Below, piece after piece: positions 16,201-24,058 of a stretch of DNA of 37,411 nt (position 1 is the first letter of the stretch; every line of letters begins with the position of its first letter). Position numbers and translations under genes: made by a program. The DNA is from CAZSIA01 sp045126355. Its GTDB lineage: Bacteria; Bacillota_I; Bacilli_A; Acholeplasmatales; Anaeroplasmataceae. The stretch is from assembly GCA_045126355.1 (NCBI GenBank), contig JBGVOE010000061.1, forward strand, positions 1-37,411. The letters run 5' to 3'. The notes under the pieces were generated by a model, which worked only from the letters and a program-made list of their open reading frames with translations, ran no database searches and had not been told where the DNA came from.

Positions 16201-18740
16201 TGAAAAACTTAATAAATAAAGTATTATTAGTATTACTAGTTTTATTTGTTGGAATCTCTTTAACTGCATGTGGTGAAGAAAAAGATACAACAAACAAAAA
16301 TGTTCCTTATGGCACATTATCAAGCGAAACAGTTTACGCTTCTATCGGAGATATCAAATTAAGCGAAAAAGCTTTATATGATGAACTTCGTGTAAATGGT
16401 TTTGATTATTTATTTGATGAAATTATTAACACTTTAGTAAAACCTTCTGACTTCGGTTTATCTGTTGATAACAACCGTGAAGAATTAATTGAATTAGTTA
16501 ATAAAGCTTGCTATGGTACTTCTGATGAAGAAGCTTTAGCAAAAATGAATTCAACTACTAAAGCAACTTATGTTAAAAAATATGTTGACTCAATGTATTT
16601 ACAAAATATCAATATTACAGCAACTAATATTTATACTGAAGAATGCTTAGGTCACTATTTAAATCAATTAGCTCAAAAAGCTTATGCTGAAAAAGTTTTA
16701 ACTGATGAAAACAGCAAATACTTCTACGCTAACGAATTCCAAAAAGAAAACGGTGAATTCGTATTAGATGAAGATGGAGAACAAATTAAAAACACTTACT
16801 ACATTAGTGAAGAATCAATTGAAGCTTCTTATAACGCAACACAAGACAGTGAAGCTGAATACAATGTTGTAATTGTTGCATTCAATACATTAGCTGATGC
16901 TAAAAAAGCATTAAATGGTTATAACGAAAACGAATTAACTTATGAAAACTTCAAAACTATCTATAATAATAAATATGGATATAAGACAGTTAGCGAAGAC
17001 AACTTCTTCTTAACTACTACTGAATTAGGTGCTTATGATTCTGGTTTATCTACTTTAGTTAAAAACATGAAAGCTGGAGACTACAAATTATATCAACAAT
17101 TCGGTAAAAATGTTTACTTAGTTTATTTAAACCAAGAAAAACCTGAAGTTGAATATGAAAAATTAGAAGAAGCTGATAAAGCAGCTGCTAAAGAAGAAAC
17201 TATTAAAGAACTTATTGAAGGTAAACTTACTTCAAATGTTATCTCTACATTATTAGTTGAAAAAGTATATGATACAGAAATCGTAATCTATGACTATGTA
17301 TTTGATGCATTATATGCTGCTGAAAATTCTGATCACAAACGCTTAGAAGCTAGCGAATGGAAAGATGAATATAACAGTTATGTAGCTAAAGTTGGTGAAA
17401 CTTATATCACAGTAGCTGACTTCTACAGCAAATTAGAAAAATTATTAGGTTTAACTACATCATTAGATTATTTCACAAATGAAGTTTTATTAAATAGCAA
17501 ATATGCTGAAAAATTAACTGATAAAGATTTAGAAACAATTGATAAAGAATATAAAACTGCTATTGAATCATTTGAAAACGATTCTTATGCTTCAAGCGGA
17601 TTACCTGCTTCAGTTGGTAAAGATGTATTCTTATTCTCATATTTCGGTAGCACAAATGAAACTGAAATTAAAAACCAATATAAATCACAAAAGATTTGGG
17701 AATACTATTTAAAAGAAAAACCTGAAAATTACTTCGCATTAGCTGAAGCATTCAGTAAACAATATCATGACAAATACTTTGATTTAAGTGTTAAACACAT
17801 CTTATTAACTGCTGATTTCGATGCTGACGGAACTCCTGATGATCCAGAATTATTCATAAACAAATTAAGTGCTGAAAAACAAACTGCTTTCACAAATGCA
17901 ATCGTTACTGCAATGGATGCAATTGTTAAAGAAGTTAACTACATTGTTAAGGAAGACTACTCTTCATTAGTAGATGCATTAGATTATGTATTAAGAGAAT
18001 TCTATGCAAATGGAACATTATTAAGTGATACAACAAAAACTTGGTCATTCTACAAAGATGAATTCAACTTAGGTTTAACTATCGAAGACTTATCAAGTGT
18101 AAGTAGTTCTACTTATTCTCAATATGTTAAAGAATTCGGTATTGGTGTTCAAAAATTATACGCTCAATTAAGTGAAGAAAAGAAATTAGATGATGACTAT
18201 TTAGCATCAAGCGTTTCTAACATTGATGAATTAATCAAAACAAATTATGGTTACCATATCTTAGGTGTATATAACTCAGGAAACGTTACTTCTGCTTTAT
18301 ATACTAAAGATAACGATAGTAGTGAACAATATGTAAACATCAAAGTTGAAGTAAATGGTGAAAAAGTAACAATTGAAAATGCTTATAGTGAAAACAAATG
18401 GGCAAGTATCAACCAAATTAGAATTTATGATGCACAAGTTAATACTGAAGATGGTATTACAGATTTACCAAGTGCAGTAAAAACTTATATCTCTAAATTC
18501 TATACAACATTTACTACAAGATTTAACAATGAATCATTCAGAAATATCTTATTAGCAAAAACTGAATTAACAATGGATTTCGCTGATGCTAATAACGATG
18601 CTAAATATGCTGAATTCATTGAAATTCAAAAACGTCAATTAGACTCTTACGAAGATTACAGCTCTGAATCAATTAACTTCTTAGCTGGTTGGTGGGAATT
18701 GGTTGATCAATATATTGTTAACTATACTCCAACAGAATAA
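16200..18740 (+). CDS. Large PrsA-like parvulin lipoprotein, paralogue 2
   Basis: 846 aa. A lipoprotein signal ends in LTAC (Cys24), then YASIGDIKLSEKALYDELR. Two tandem SurA/PrsA-like units can be seen. The first is degenerate (EYNVVIVAFNTLADAKKAL). The second, from about 398, includes VGETYITVADFYSKL, the shared block FxNDxYAxSGxPxSxGK (458-474), LSVKHILLTAD resembling the parvulin HIL strand, and TNYGYHILGVY (681-691) resembling its closing strand. Between them sits DxDxDGxxDD (539-548), as in the upstream paralogue. GWW is at 830-832. The ATG overlaps the upstream stop by one base (TAATG), with AAGGAGG at 16184-16190 inside the preceding gene. Predicted surface peptidyl-prolyl isomerase/foldase; substrates unknown. 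Confidence 0.72.
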   Translation: MKNLINKVLLVLLVLFVGISLTACGEEKDTTNKNVPYGTLSSETVYASIGDIKLSEKALYDELRVNGFDYLFDEIINTLVKPSDFGLSVDNNREELIELVNKACYGTSDEEALAKMNSTTKATYVKKYVDSMYLQNINITATNIYTEECLGHYLNQLAQKAYAEKVLTDENSKYFYANEFQKENGEFVLDEDGEQIKNTYYISEESIEASYNATQDSEAEYNVVIVAFNTLADAKKALNGYNENELTYENFKTIYNNKYGYKTVSEDNFFLTTTELGAYDSGLSTLVKNMKAGDYKLYQQFGKNVYLVYLNQEKPEVEYEKLEEADKAAAKEETIKELIEGKLTSNVISTLLVEKVYDTEIVIYDYVFDALYAAENSDHKRLEASEWKDEYNSYVAKVGETYITVADFYSKLEKLLGLTTSLDYFTNEVLLNSKYAEKLTDKDLETIDKEYKTAIESFENDSYASSGLPASVGKDVFLFSYFGSTNETEIKNQYKSQKIWEYYLKEKPENYFALAEAFSKQYHDKYFDLSVKHILLTADFDADGTPDDPELFINKLSAEKQTAFTNAIVTAMDAIVKEVNYIVKEDYSSLVDALDYVLREFYANGTLLSDTTKTWSFYKDEFNLGLTIEDLSSVSSSTYSQYVKEFGIGVQKLYAQLSEEKKLDDDYLASSVSNIDELIKTNYGYHILGVYNSGNVTSALYTKDNDSSEQYVNIKVEVNGEKVTIENAYSENKWASINQIRIYDAQVNTEDGITDLPSAVKTYISKFYTTFTTRFNNESFRNILLAKTELTMDFADANNDAKYAEFIEIQKRQLDSYEDYSSESINFLAGWWELVDQYIVNYTPTE

Positions 18741-18751
18741 TTTAACAAATT

Positions 18752-18785
18752 AAAACTCCTTTGAAAAAAGGAGTTTTTTTCTTTT
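18752..18785 (+). terminator. Intrinsic terminator of the lipoprotein operon
   Basis: AACTCCTTT/AAAGGAGTT arms (18754-18762 with 18767-18775) around a GAAA loop, then TTTTTCTTTT. Only about 10 nt separate it from the terminator of the convergent yhaM. Confidence 0.9.
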
Positions 18786-18788
18786 ACA

Positions 18789-18820
18789 TAAAAAAAAATA
18801 CTCTAAATAAATAGAGTATT
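18789..18820 (-). terminator. Intrinsic terminator of the yhaM transcript
   Basis: AATACTCTA/TAGAGTATT arms (18797-18805 with 18812-18820, 6-nt loop), followed on the minus strand by a run of T. The upper arm overlaps the yhaM stop codon. Being self-complementary with A/T tracts on both sides, it might also act on the plus strand. Confidence 0.8.
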
Positions 18821-19730
18821 ATTTCTTCTTATAAAATTTCATTCTTTCTAAAACAGCAATACCATCAGAGAAAGTTCCAGGTTCTAATTCTGCAAACTTT
18901 TCTTCAACTACTCTCATCTTAGAGTCAATTGTATCAATAATCCATAACAGTAATGCTTCTGGTGTTTCAGGCTTTTTACAAGCTCCATACATAGGTTGAC
19001 CATGATGTGATATTAACATATGTTGTAATAACATCACTTCTTCAGCTTCAATTAATCCTAGTCGCTCTGCTGTTTTTTCGATTTCAATTGCTCCTAATAC
19101 TAGATGACCTAAAAGTTGTCCCTTAATTGAATATTCACTATCTGTAGGTCCTTTAAATTCAATAATTTTAGAAGCATCATGAAGTAGTGCTCCAGCGATT
19201 AATAAATCTAAATCAATACAATCATAAATACCAGAAAATGCTTTTGCTAAATCACACATTGTTAAAGTATGATAAGCTAGTCCTCCAATATAGTTATGAT
19301 GCATTTTAACTGCGGCTGGATAGATTAAGAAATCATGTTTATATCTTGAGAATACATCAACACAAATTGCTTTAATGACATCATTTTTAATCATTTTTAA
19401 GTATTCATCTAATTTCTTTTCCAAAGTAGGAATTCCAACACTTACATAAGGGAAAAACTTTTTAAATACTTCATAAACATCTTCATTTAGTTGACACTCG
19501 AAGATATCTTTTTCCTTAATTAATATATAAGAGTTTCTTGTTCCGTTAAATCGACATTCGAAAGTAAAAGAATAAACATTTCCTAAAACTAATTCATTAC
19601 CATCTATTACTTTTAAGTTGATTTGACTGTCATCAGCTAAAGTAACTAAATAATTACTAATTCCATCTGATGAATTTTTAGTATCAACTCTACCATAACA
19701 ACAATATGTTTCATTAGGTAAAAATTCCAT
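18819..19730 (-). CDS. yhaM: 3'-5' exoribonuclease YhaM
   Basis: A 303-aa two-domain protein: N-terminal OB-fold (about 1-75) that binds nucleic acid, and a C-terminal HD domain with KMHHNYIGGLAYHT (143-154), the HD pair at 184-185 and LISHHGQ. This is the YhaM layout; the Bacillus enzyme (about 314 aa) trims short RNAs and also acts on DNA in vitro. ATG 19730 is 2 nt after the pulA stop, with AAGGAAGGG at the pulA 3' end as ribosome binding site, so the two are co-translated. The link between a pullulanase and an RNase may simply be operon convenience. Confidence 0.9.
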   Translation of the reverse strand: MEFLPNETYCCYGRVDTKNSSDGISNYLVTLADDSQINLKVIDGNELVLGNVYSFTFECRFNGTRNSYILIKEKDIFECQLNEDVYEVFKKFFPYVSVGIPTLEKKLDEYLKMIKNDVIKAICVDVFSRYKHDFLIYPAAVKMHHNYIGGLAYHTLTMCDLAKAFSGIYDCIDLDLLIAGALLHDASKIIEFKGPTDSEYSIKGQLLGHLVLGAIEIEKTAERLGLIEAEEVMLLQHMLISHHGQPMYGACKKPETPEALLLWIIDTIDSKMRVVEEKFAELEPGTFSDGIAVLERMKFYKKK

Positions 19731-19732
19731 CG

Positions 19733-21838
19733 TTATTCCCTTCCTTTCAATAAGATATATACACCAGGTTTATCAAATCCAAATGATTCACAAACAGTTG
19801 AAGTTCTTCTTCTACCATCAAATACTAAAGTCATTGTTGATTCAAAATCAATATATTCATAACTATAGTCATTTTTAAAGATTACATAGAATCTTTCTTC
19901 AACACCTTTACCAACTGTAACAATTGAATTTGATTCACTTAATTTACTACTTAATTTAATACTGCTTTTAATAACTGATTTACGATATTGACGGAAAATA
20001 TTATATTCTTTTCTAATTGAAATTAAATCTCTAACCATCTCTACCATATCCCAGTTTTCATCAGCTAAACTCCAGTTAATCATATTGATTTCATCTGGTG
20101 ATTTATATGAGTTTTCAACACCATATTTAGTTCTAAAGAACTCTTGTCCTGAGTGGATAAATGGAACCCCTTGACTAACTAAAACCATTGATAGGGCTAA
20201 TTTAGCGTAATCTTTCATAACTTCTTCACTCATATTTGGAGCAATTGAAGTTACAAAATCTCTAAATGTATAATTATCATGACATTCTACATAGTTAATT
20301 GATTGGTTAGGAGAATCAAATAAATAATTATCAATACTACTACCAGTAACTAAATATAAGATATCTAAATAATTTGTTTTACCACCACTAGCAAATCCTA
20401 ATGTTTTATTCCATTGACTACCCTTTAATAAATCTCTAAATTTATCATTAAAGAATCCAATATTAGGCATTAATAAATAGTTATTCATATTAGCGCGTTC
20501 ATCTTCAGGAATGTTTGAAGGCATATTCCATCCTTCACCATAAACAATACCATTAGGGTCAGCATTTTTCATAATCATTAATGCTTCATTCATTGTATCA
20601 ACATCTAACAGTCCCATTAAGTCAAATCTAAATCCGTCTAAATTAAAGTTACGAACCCAATATCTAACAGAGTCTAAAATAAACTTATGAGCCATTCTTT
20701 TTTCTGATGCGACATCATTTCCACATCCGCTTACATTAGTTAGCATTCCACGTTCATCGTAACGGAAATAATAACCTGGAACTAATTTATCGAATGGAAA
20801 TGTTTTATAATCATATACATGGTTATAAACTACATCCATTGTAACACGCATACCAGCATGATGGATTTCGTCAATTAACTGTCTTAATTCATTTATACGT
20901 TTATATGGGTCGTTAGGATCTGTACTATACCATCCTTCAGGAACGTTATATTGAACAGGGTCATAACCCCAGTTATATAATTTATCAGGGTTTAATTCAT
21001 CAACACTACCAAAGTCATAAATTGGTTGTAATTGAATATGAGTTACACCTAATTCTTTTAAATATTGTAATCCTGTAGGATGCCCATCAGGTGTTTTACA
21101 ATTTTCAAGTAAACCTAAAAATTTACCTTTTAATGGGTTATTGATAGCTGGGTCAATTGTAAAGTCACGAATATGTAATTCATAAATTACCGCATCAACA
21201 GCTCTACCAGAAAACTCAGGTTTTTCATATTTAAATTTATATAATTTTTTACGATCAATAATATAATTGTAATTACCATTTGCATCACTTGCGATTGCAT
21301 AAGGGTCAATTACAGTATCAAAAGTAGTATTAATACGAACATGAAAACGATACTTATAACAATCTAAGTCACCTGGTAATGTAAGTGCCCAAACTCCTCG
21401 AGGTTTTGCATCTAAATCGTAATACTTAACTTCTCCACAAGGTGAAATAACTTCTACTTCAACTTCTTTCGCAGTAGGACTCCATACTTTAAAAGTTGTA
21501 GCCTCAGGAGTGTATCTGGCTCCTAAATCATCACGATTATAGTAATATAACATCTCGAATAAATCAGTTCTTACAATACTACCAGCACGAAGTTCTGAAC
21601 GATTTCCTCTTTCATCTAAAACTGTATATTCAATATTTAAATGAAGTGATTCAGGTAAACTACATACATACTTAACTTCTTTTCCTAAATCTAAAACTTC
21701 TTTGATTGTAAGTTCAATCTTATCATGTTCTACTAACGTGTAGAAACTTTTATTATTTTTATTAACTAATCTTTCTTTTGGATAAATAATCGTAATACGA
21801 TTAAATCCATCTAAATAAGAATAAAAATCACTTTTCAT
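19733..21838 (-). CDS. pulA: Type I pullulanase (glycogen/alpha-glucan debranching enzyme)
   Basis: Hydrolyses alpha-1,6 branches in glycogen, pullulan or limit dextrins. A CBM48-like beta domain lies at about 105-190, then a GH13 catalytic barrel with the type I signature YNWGYDP at 288-294. The nucleophile is Asp406 (GFRFDLMG), the acid/base Glu435 (YGEGWN) and the third carboxylate Asp521 (ECHDNY). A C-terminal beta domain follows. 701 aa; no signal peptide, so it acts on internal glycogen or imported maltodextrins. The ribosome binding site (GCGGGTG) is mediocre. Its -10 lies between it and cca; cca, pulA and yhaM may also be read through together, since no terminator follows cca. Confidence 0.93.
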   Translation of the reverse strand: MKSDFYSYLDGFNRITIIYPKERLVNKNNKSFYTLVEHDKIELTIKEVLDLGKEVKYVCSLPESLHLNIEYTVLDERGNRSELRAGSIVRTDLFEMLYYYNRDDLGARYTPEATTFKVWSPTAKEVEVEVISPCGEVKYYDLDAKPRGVWALTLPGDLDCYKYRFHVRINTTFDTVIDPYAIASDANGNYNYIIDRKKLYKFKYEKPEFSGRAVDAVIYELHIRDFTIDPAINNPLKGKFLGLLENCKTPDGHPTGLQYLKELGVTHIQLQPIYDFGSVDELNPDKLYNWGYDPVQYNVPEGWYSTDPNDPYKRINELRQLIDEIHHAGMRVTMDVVYNHVYDYKTFPFDKLVPGYYFRYDERGMLTNVSGCGNDVASEKRMAHKFILDSVRYWVRNFNLDGFRFDLMGLLDVDTMNEALMIMKNADPNGIVYGEGWNMPSNIPEDERANMNNYLLMPNIGFFNDKFRDLLKGSQWNKTLGFASGGKTNYLDILYLVTGSSIDNYLFDSPNQSINYVECHDNYTFRDFVTSIAPNMSEEVMKDYAKLALSMVLVSQGVPFIHSGQEFFRTKYGVENSYKSPDEINMINWSLADENWDMVEMVRDLISIRKEYNIFRQYRKSVIKSSIKLSSKLSESNSIVTVGKGVEERFYVIFKNDYSYEYIDFESTMTLVFDGRRRTSTVCESFGFDKPGVYILLKGRE

Positions 21839-21857
21839 AAAAAAACACCCGCTTATT

Positions 21858-21885
21858 ATTATACACTATAATCGCACTTTTTAAA
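21858..21885 (-). promoter_or_regulatory. Probable promoter of pulA-yhaM
   Basis: Minus-strand TATAAT (21858-21863) with TTTAAA (21880-21885) 16 nt upstream. The -10 is perfect, the -35 poor, and it overlaps the last codons of the spacer after cca. Confidence 0.5.
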
Positions 21886-21887
21886 GT

Positions 21888-23036
21888 TTAAAAATGCTTT
21901 TTAATATATTTTAAAATACTTTCTTTATTGTTGTCTAATTTATCGTTTAAAACTAAAAGTTTTACTTCTTTTAAAATCTGACTAATCATCCTATTTTCTT
22001 TAATAGTAACATTATCAATTATATCAATTCCTGTGATAGCTAATTCACTCATACTATGAATAGGAAGTTTATTATACTCTTGATTAATATAAGACTCTCT
22101 ATCTTTACTACCAAATAATAATACATTTAATTTATTGGCAACTAAGACTGTATTTAGCCCGTATTCAAATAATGTATGACGCGAAAACTCATTTTTCTTA
22201 TTTTCTTTAGCCACATTTATCGCCATAGTTACTAAACTAGAAATATTTGATTTTAAATGAATATTAGCTAGTTCTGCTATATCATCAAAATAACAAATAG
22301 CTAAAAATTCTATCCAAGATATTTTATCTAAATTCTTTTCATTAAATAGATAAATTCCTTTTTTAAAGTTAGATAGATAAGGAGCTATATTTGTCTCAAT
22401 TAAATAGTTAATACCAATCCTAGGATAGTTAGAATTAATTAATTTCTCTAATTCCCAGCAAATTCTATCACATGATAAATTTTGAACTAGGTAGCTACAA
22501 CTCTTCATTCCTAATAATGTTTCATTATCTATTTCAAAACCTAATTTAGAGGCAAAATAAGCCGCTCTTAACATTCTTAATGCGTCTTCAGTAAATCTTC
22601 TTTGTGGCTCATAAACAGTTCTGATAATTCCCTTTTTTAAATCATTTAGTCCATCAAAAAGATCAATTACCTTCATATTTTTATCCATTGCCATCGCATT
22701 AATTGTAAAGTCTCTTCTTTTTAAATCATCACTTAAAGACTCACCTACAACATATGATGGATGACGATTATTAGTATAAGCACCTTCAATACGATATGTA
22801 GTAGTTTCAAATGTATAACCTTCATAATTAATTGTGACACAATTATATTTAATTCCTGTATTTACGACTTTAAAAATGTTGGCAATTTGATTAGGTAGGG
22901 CATTAGTTGCGATGTCAATATCGTTTGAATCAACACCTAAAATATAATCACGGACAAATCCACCAACAAAAAAAGCTTCAAAGCCACTATCTATTATTTG
23001 TTCTAAAACTTTTATTCCTGCTTCTAAATATGTCAT
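21888..23036 (-). CDS. cca: CCA-adding tRNA nucleotidyltransferase (class II)
   Basis: Adds or repairs the 3' CCA of tRNAs. 382 aa. Nucleotidyl-transferase head: GGFVRD (25-30), catalytic carboxylates in DIDIAT (39-44), RRDFTINAMA (107-116). The neck helix EDALRMLRA (150-158) precedes the C-terminal tRNA-binding region. It could in principle be a poly(A)-type member of the family, but as both tRNAs here already encode CCA its role would be repair. ATG 23036 is preceded by TAGGTGA. A strong promoter covered by a 21-bp palindrome lies upstream, divergent from yigZ. Confidence 0.9.
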   Translation of the reverse strand: MTYLEAGIKVLEQIIDSGFEAFFVGGFVRDYILGVDSNDIDIATNALPNQIANIFKVVNTGIKYNCVTINYEGYTFETTTYRIEGAYTNNRHPSYVVGESLSDDLKRRDFTINAMAMDKNMKVIDLFDGLNDLKKGIIRTVYEPQRRFTEDALRMLRAAYFASKLGFEIDNETLLGMKSCSYLVQNLSCDRICWELEKLINSNYPRIGINYLIETNIAPYLSNFKKGIYLFNEKNLDKISWIEFLAICYFDDIAELANIHLKSNISSLVTMAINVAKENKKNEFSRHTLFEYGLNTVLVANKLNVLLFGSKDRESYINQEYNKLPIHSMSELAITGIDIIDNVTIKENRMISQILKEVKLLVLNDKLDNNKESILKYIKKHF

Positions 23037-23052
23037 GATTTCACCTACTTTA

Positions 23053-23073
23053 ATTTGTTATATTATAACAAAT
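23053..23073. promoter_or_regulatory. 21-bp perfect palindrome over the cca -10
   Basis: Arms ATTTGTTATA and TATAACAAAT flank a single central T. The palindrome completely contains the cca -10 hexamer and lies just upstream of the yigZ promoter. A perfect 10-bp inverted repeat at this position is what an operator for a dimeric repressor looks like. It lacks a T tract, so it is not a terminator. Confidence 0.5.
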
Positions 23074-23090
23074 CAGTTATCTATTTTCAA
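23062..23090 (-). promoter_or_regulatory. Sigma-A promoter of cca
   Basis: Minus-strand TTGAAA (23085-23090), 17-nt spacer, TATAAT (23062-23067). Near-consensus. The leader to ATG 23036 is about 20 nt. Confidence 0.85.
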
Positions 23091-23098
23091 TAGAACTA

Positions 23099-23107
23099 TG
23101 ATATAAT
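23099..23107 (+). promoter_or_regulatory. Extended -10 promoter of yigZ
   Basis: TGA followed by TATAAT (23102-23107). No good -35 is present; the region upstream is shared with the divergent cca promoter. The predicted start lies about 10 nt before the ATG at 23124, so the leader is almost only the ribosome binding site GGTGAT. Confidence 0.6.
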
Positions 23108-23123
23108 AATTTTGGTGATTATA

Positions 23124-23738
23124 ATGCGTAAAATCAAAGAAATAATTGAAAACACAATAGTAATAGATAAATCAAAATTTATAACTACAATATATCCTGT
23201 AGATAATTTAGAAGAAATAAACAATATACTATCTAGCGCTAGAAAAAAATATTATGACGCAACTCATAACTGTTATGCCTATATAATTGATAATGGTAAT
23301 ATTCAAAAGTGTAGTGATGATGGAGAACCTAGTAAAACCGCAGGATATCCAATGTTAGATGTTTTAAAAAAGAATGATTTAACCAACGTCTTGGCTATCA
23401 CTACTCGTTATTTTGGTGGTATTAAACTAGGAGCTGGTGGTCTTATTAGAGCTTATTCATCTAGTGTTTCAACCGCACTTAAAGACGCATTATTTTATAC
23501 AAGTAAACTACTATTTTTATATGAAATTAAAATCGCCTATTCTGACTACAGCAGAAATATTGATTTTTGGAATACTTTAATGATTCATAACTCTGATTTT
23601 GCAACTGATGTAACTTTACAAATCGCTTTTTATGAACAAGACATGAACGCTTATTTAGAAAAAATTAAAAACCTTACACAAGGTAAGGCTTTGATATCTT
23701 TCTTACGTAATGAATTTATTGATGTAATAGATAACTAG
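23124..23738 (+). CDS. yigZ: YigZ/YvyE (IMPACT) family protein
   Basis: 204 aa. The IMPACT/UPF0029 domain is clear: DGEPSKTAGYPML at 66-78 and TRYFGGIKLGAGGLIRAY at 94-111, followed by a C-terminal ferredoxin-like domain. Eukaryotic IMPACT affects translation control through GCN1; the bacterial role is not settled. I chose ATG 23124 rather than the earlier GTG/ATG-like frame opening at 23112 because GGTGATT lies directly before it. The last 23 nt overlap the 3' end of the convergent spoIIID, and a candidate terminator lies inside spoIIID. Confidence 0.88.
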   Translation: MRKIKEIIENTIVIDKSKFITTIYPVDNLEEINNILSSARKKYYDATHNCYAYIIDNGNIQKCSDDGEPSKTAGYPMLDVLKKNDLTNVLAITTRYFGGIKLGAGGLIRAYSSSVSTALKDALFYTSKLLFLYEIKIAYSDYSRNIDFWNTLMIHNSDFATDVTLQIAFYEQDMNAYLEKIKNLTQGKALISFLRNEFIDVIDN

Positions 23739-23988
23739 ATTTTAGACTTTCATACTTTTCTTTAGTCTTTTGTCCGCCTCTAATATGGCGGATATTTTTA
23801 TTATATTCTAATAAATTAGCTATTTCGTCAAATAAATATTCATCAATTAATTTCAATTTTTCTGTCAAATCTTTATGGATAGTTGATTTAGATAGTCCGA
23901 TTATTTTAGCTACTTCTCTAACCGTAAGTTTATTATCTAACATAATCCTCGCTTGATATAAAACGCGTCTTCTTATAGCTTCATTCAT
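23716..23988 (-). CDS. spoIIID: Sporulation transcription factor SpoIIID
   Basis: A 90-aa DNA-binding regulator that switches mother-cell genes between the sigma-E and sigma-K programmes. The helix-turn-helix TVREVAKIIGLSKSTIHKDL (22-41) and the basic C-terminal IRHIRGGQKTKEKY are hallmark SpoIIID sequences, and the length matches Bacillus (93 aa). ATG 23988 has TGGTGA upstream. A sigma-E-like promoter precedes it, which agrees with B. subtilis, where sigma-E and SpoIIID itself drive the gene. Convergent overlap of 23 nt with yigZ. Confidence 0.93.
   Translation of the reverse strand: MNEAIRRRVLYQARIMLDNKLTVREVAKIIGLSKSTIHKDLTEKLKLIDEYLFDEIANLLEYNKNIRHIRGGQKTKEKYESLKSSYLLHQ
23773..23800 (+). 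terminator. Candidate yigZ terminator inside antisense spoIIID
   Basis: TCCGCC/GGCGGA arms (23773-23778 with 23787-23792, 8-nt loop) are followed by TATTTTTATT on the plus strand, 35 nt after the yigZ stop. On the other strand the same bases encode the conserved Arg-Gly-Gly of SpoIIID, so the hairpin may be partly a by-product of that coding constraint. Confidence 0.4.
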
Positions 23989-24004
23989 CTTTTTTCACCA
24001 TTTT

Positions 24005-24033
24005 ATTTTATGTATAAATCATTTTGAATATAC
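24005..24033 (-). promoter_or_regulatory. Sigma-E-like promoter of spoIIID
   Basis: Minus-strand GTATATT (24027-24033), 14-nt spacer, CATAAAAT (24005-24012). It fits the B. subtilis sigma-E pattern (-35 containing ATATT, -10 CATACAnT, 14-16 nt spacing) except for one base in the -10. Both position and gene identity make it plausible. Confidence 0.5.
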
Positions 24034-24041
24034 ATAAATGT

Positions 24042-24058
24042 AAAAAAGCCTTTTGGCT
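24042..24058 (-). terminator. Short hairpin terminator after spoIIQ
   Basis: AGCC/GGCT arms (24047-24050 with 24055-24058) around a 4-nt loop, followed on the minus strand by TTTTTTAC. Only four base pairs, so termination is probably incomplete. Confidence 0.4.

Noticed and set aside
23053..23073. Palindrome at cca read as a terminator for a plus-strand transcript
   Set aside because: No upstream plus-strand gene and no T tract; it covers a near-consensus promoter.
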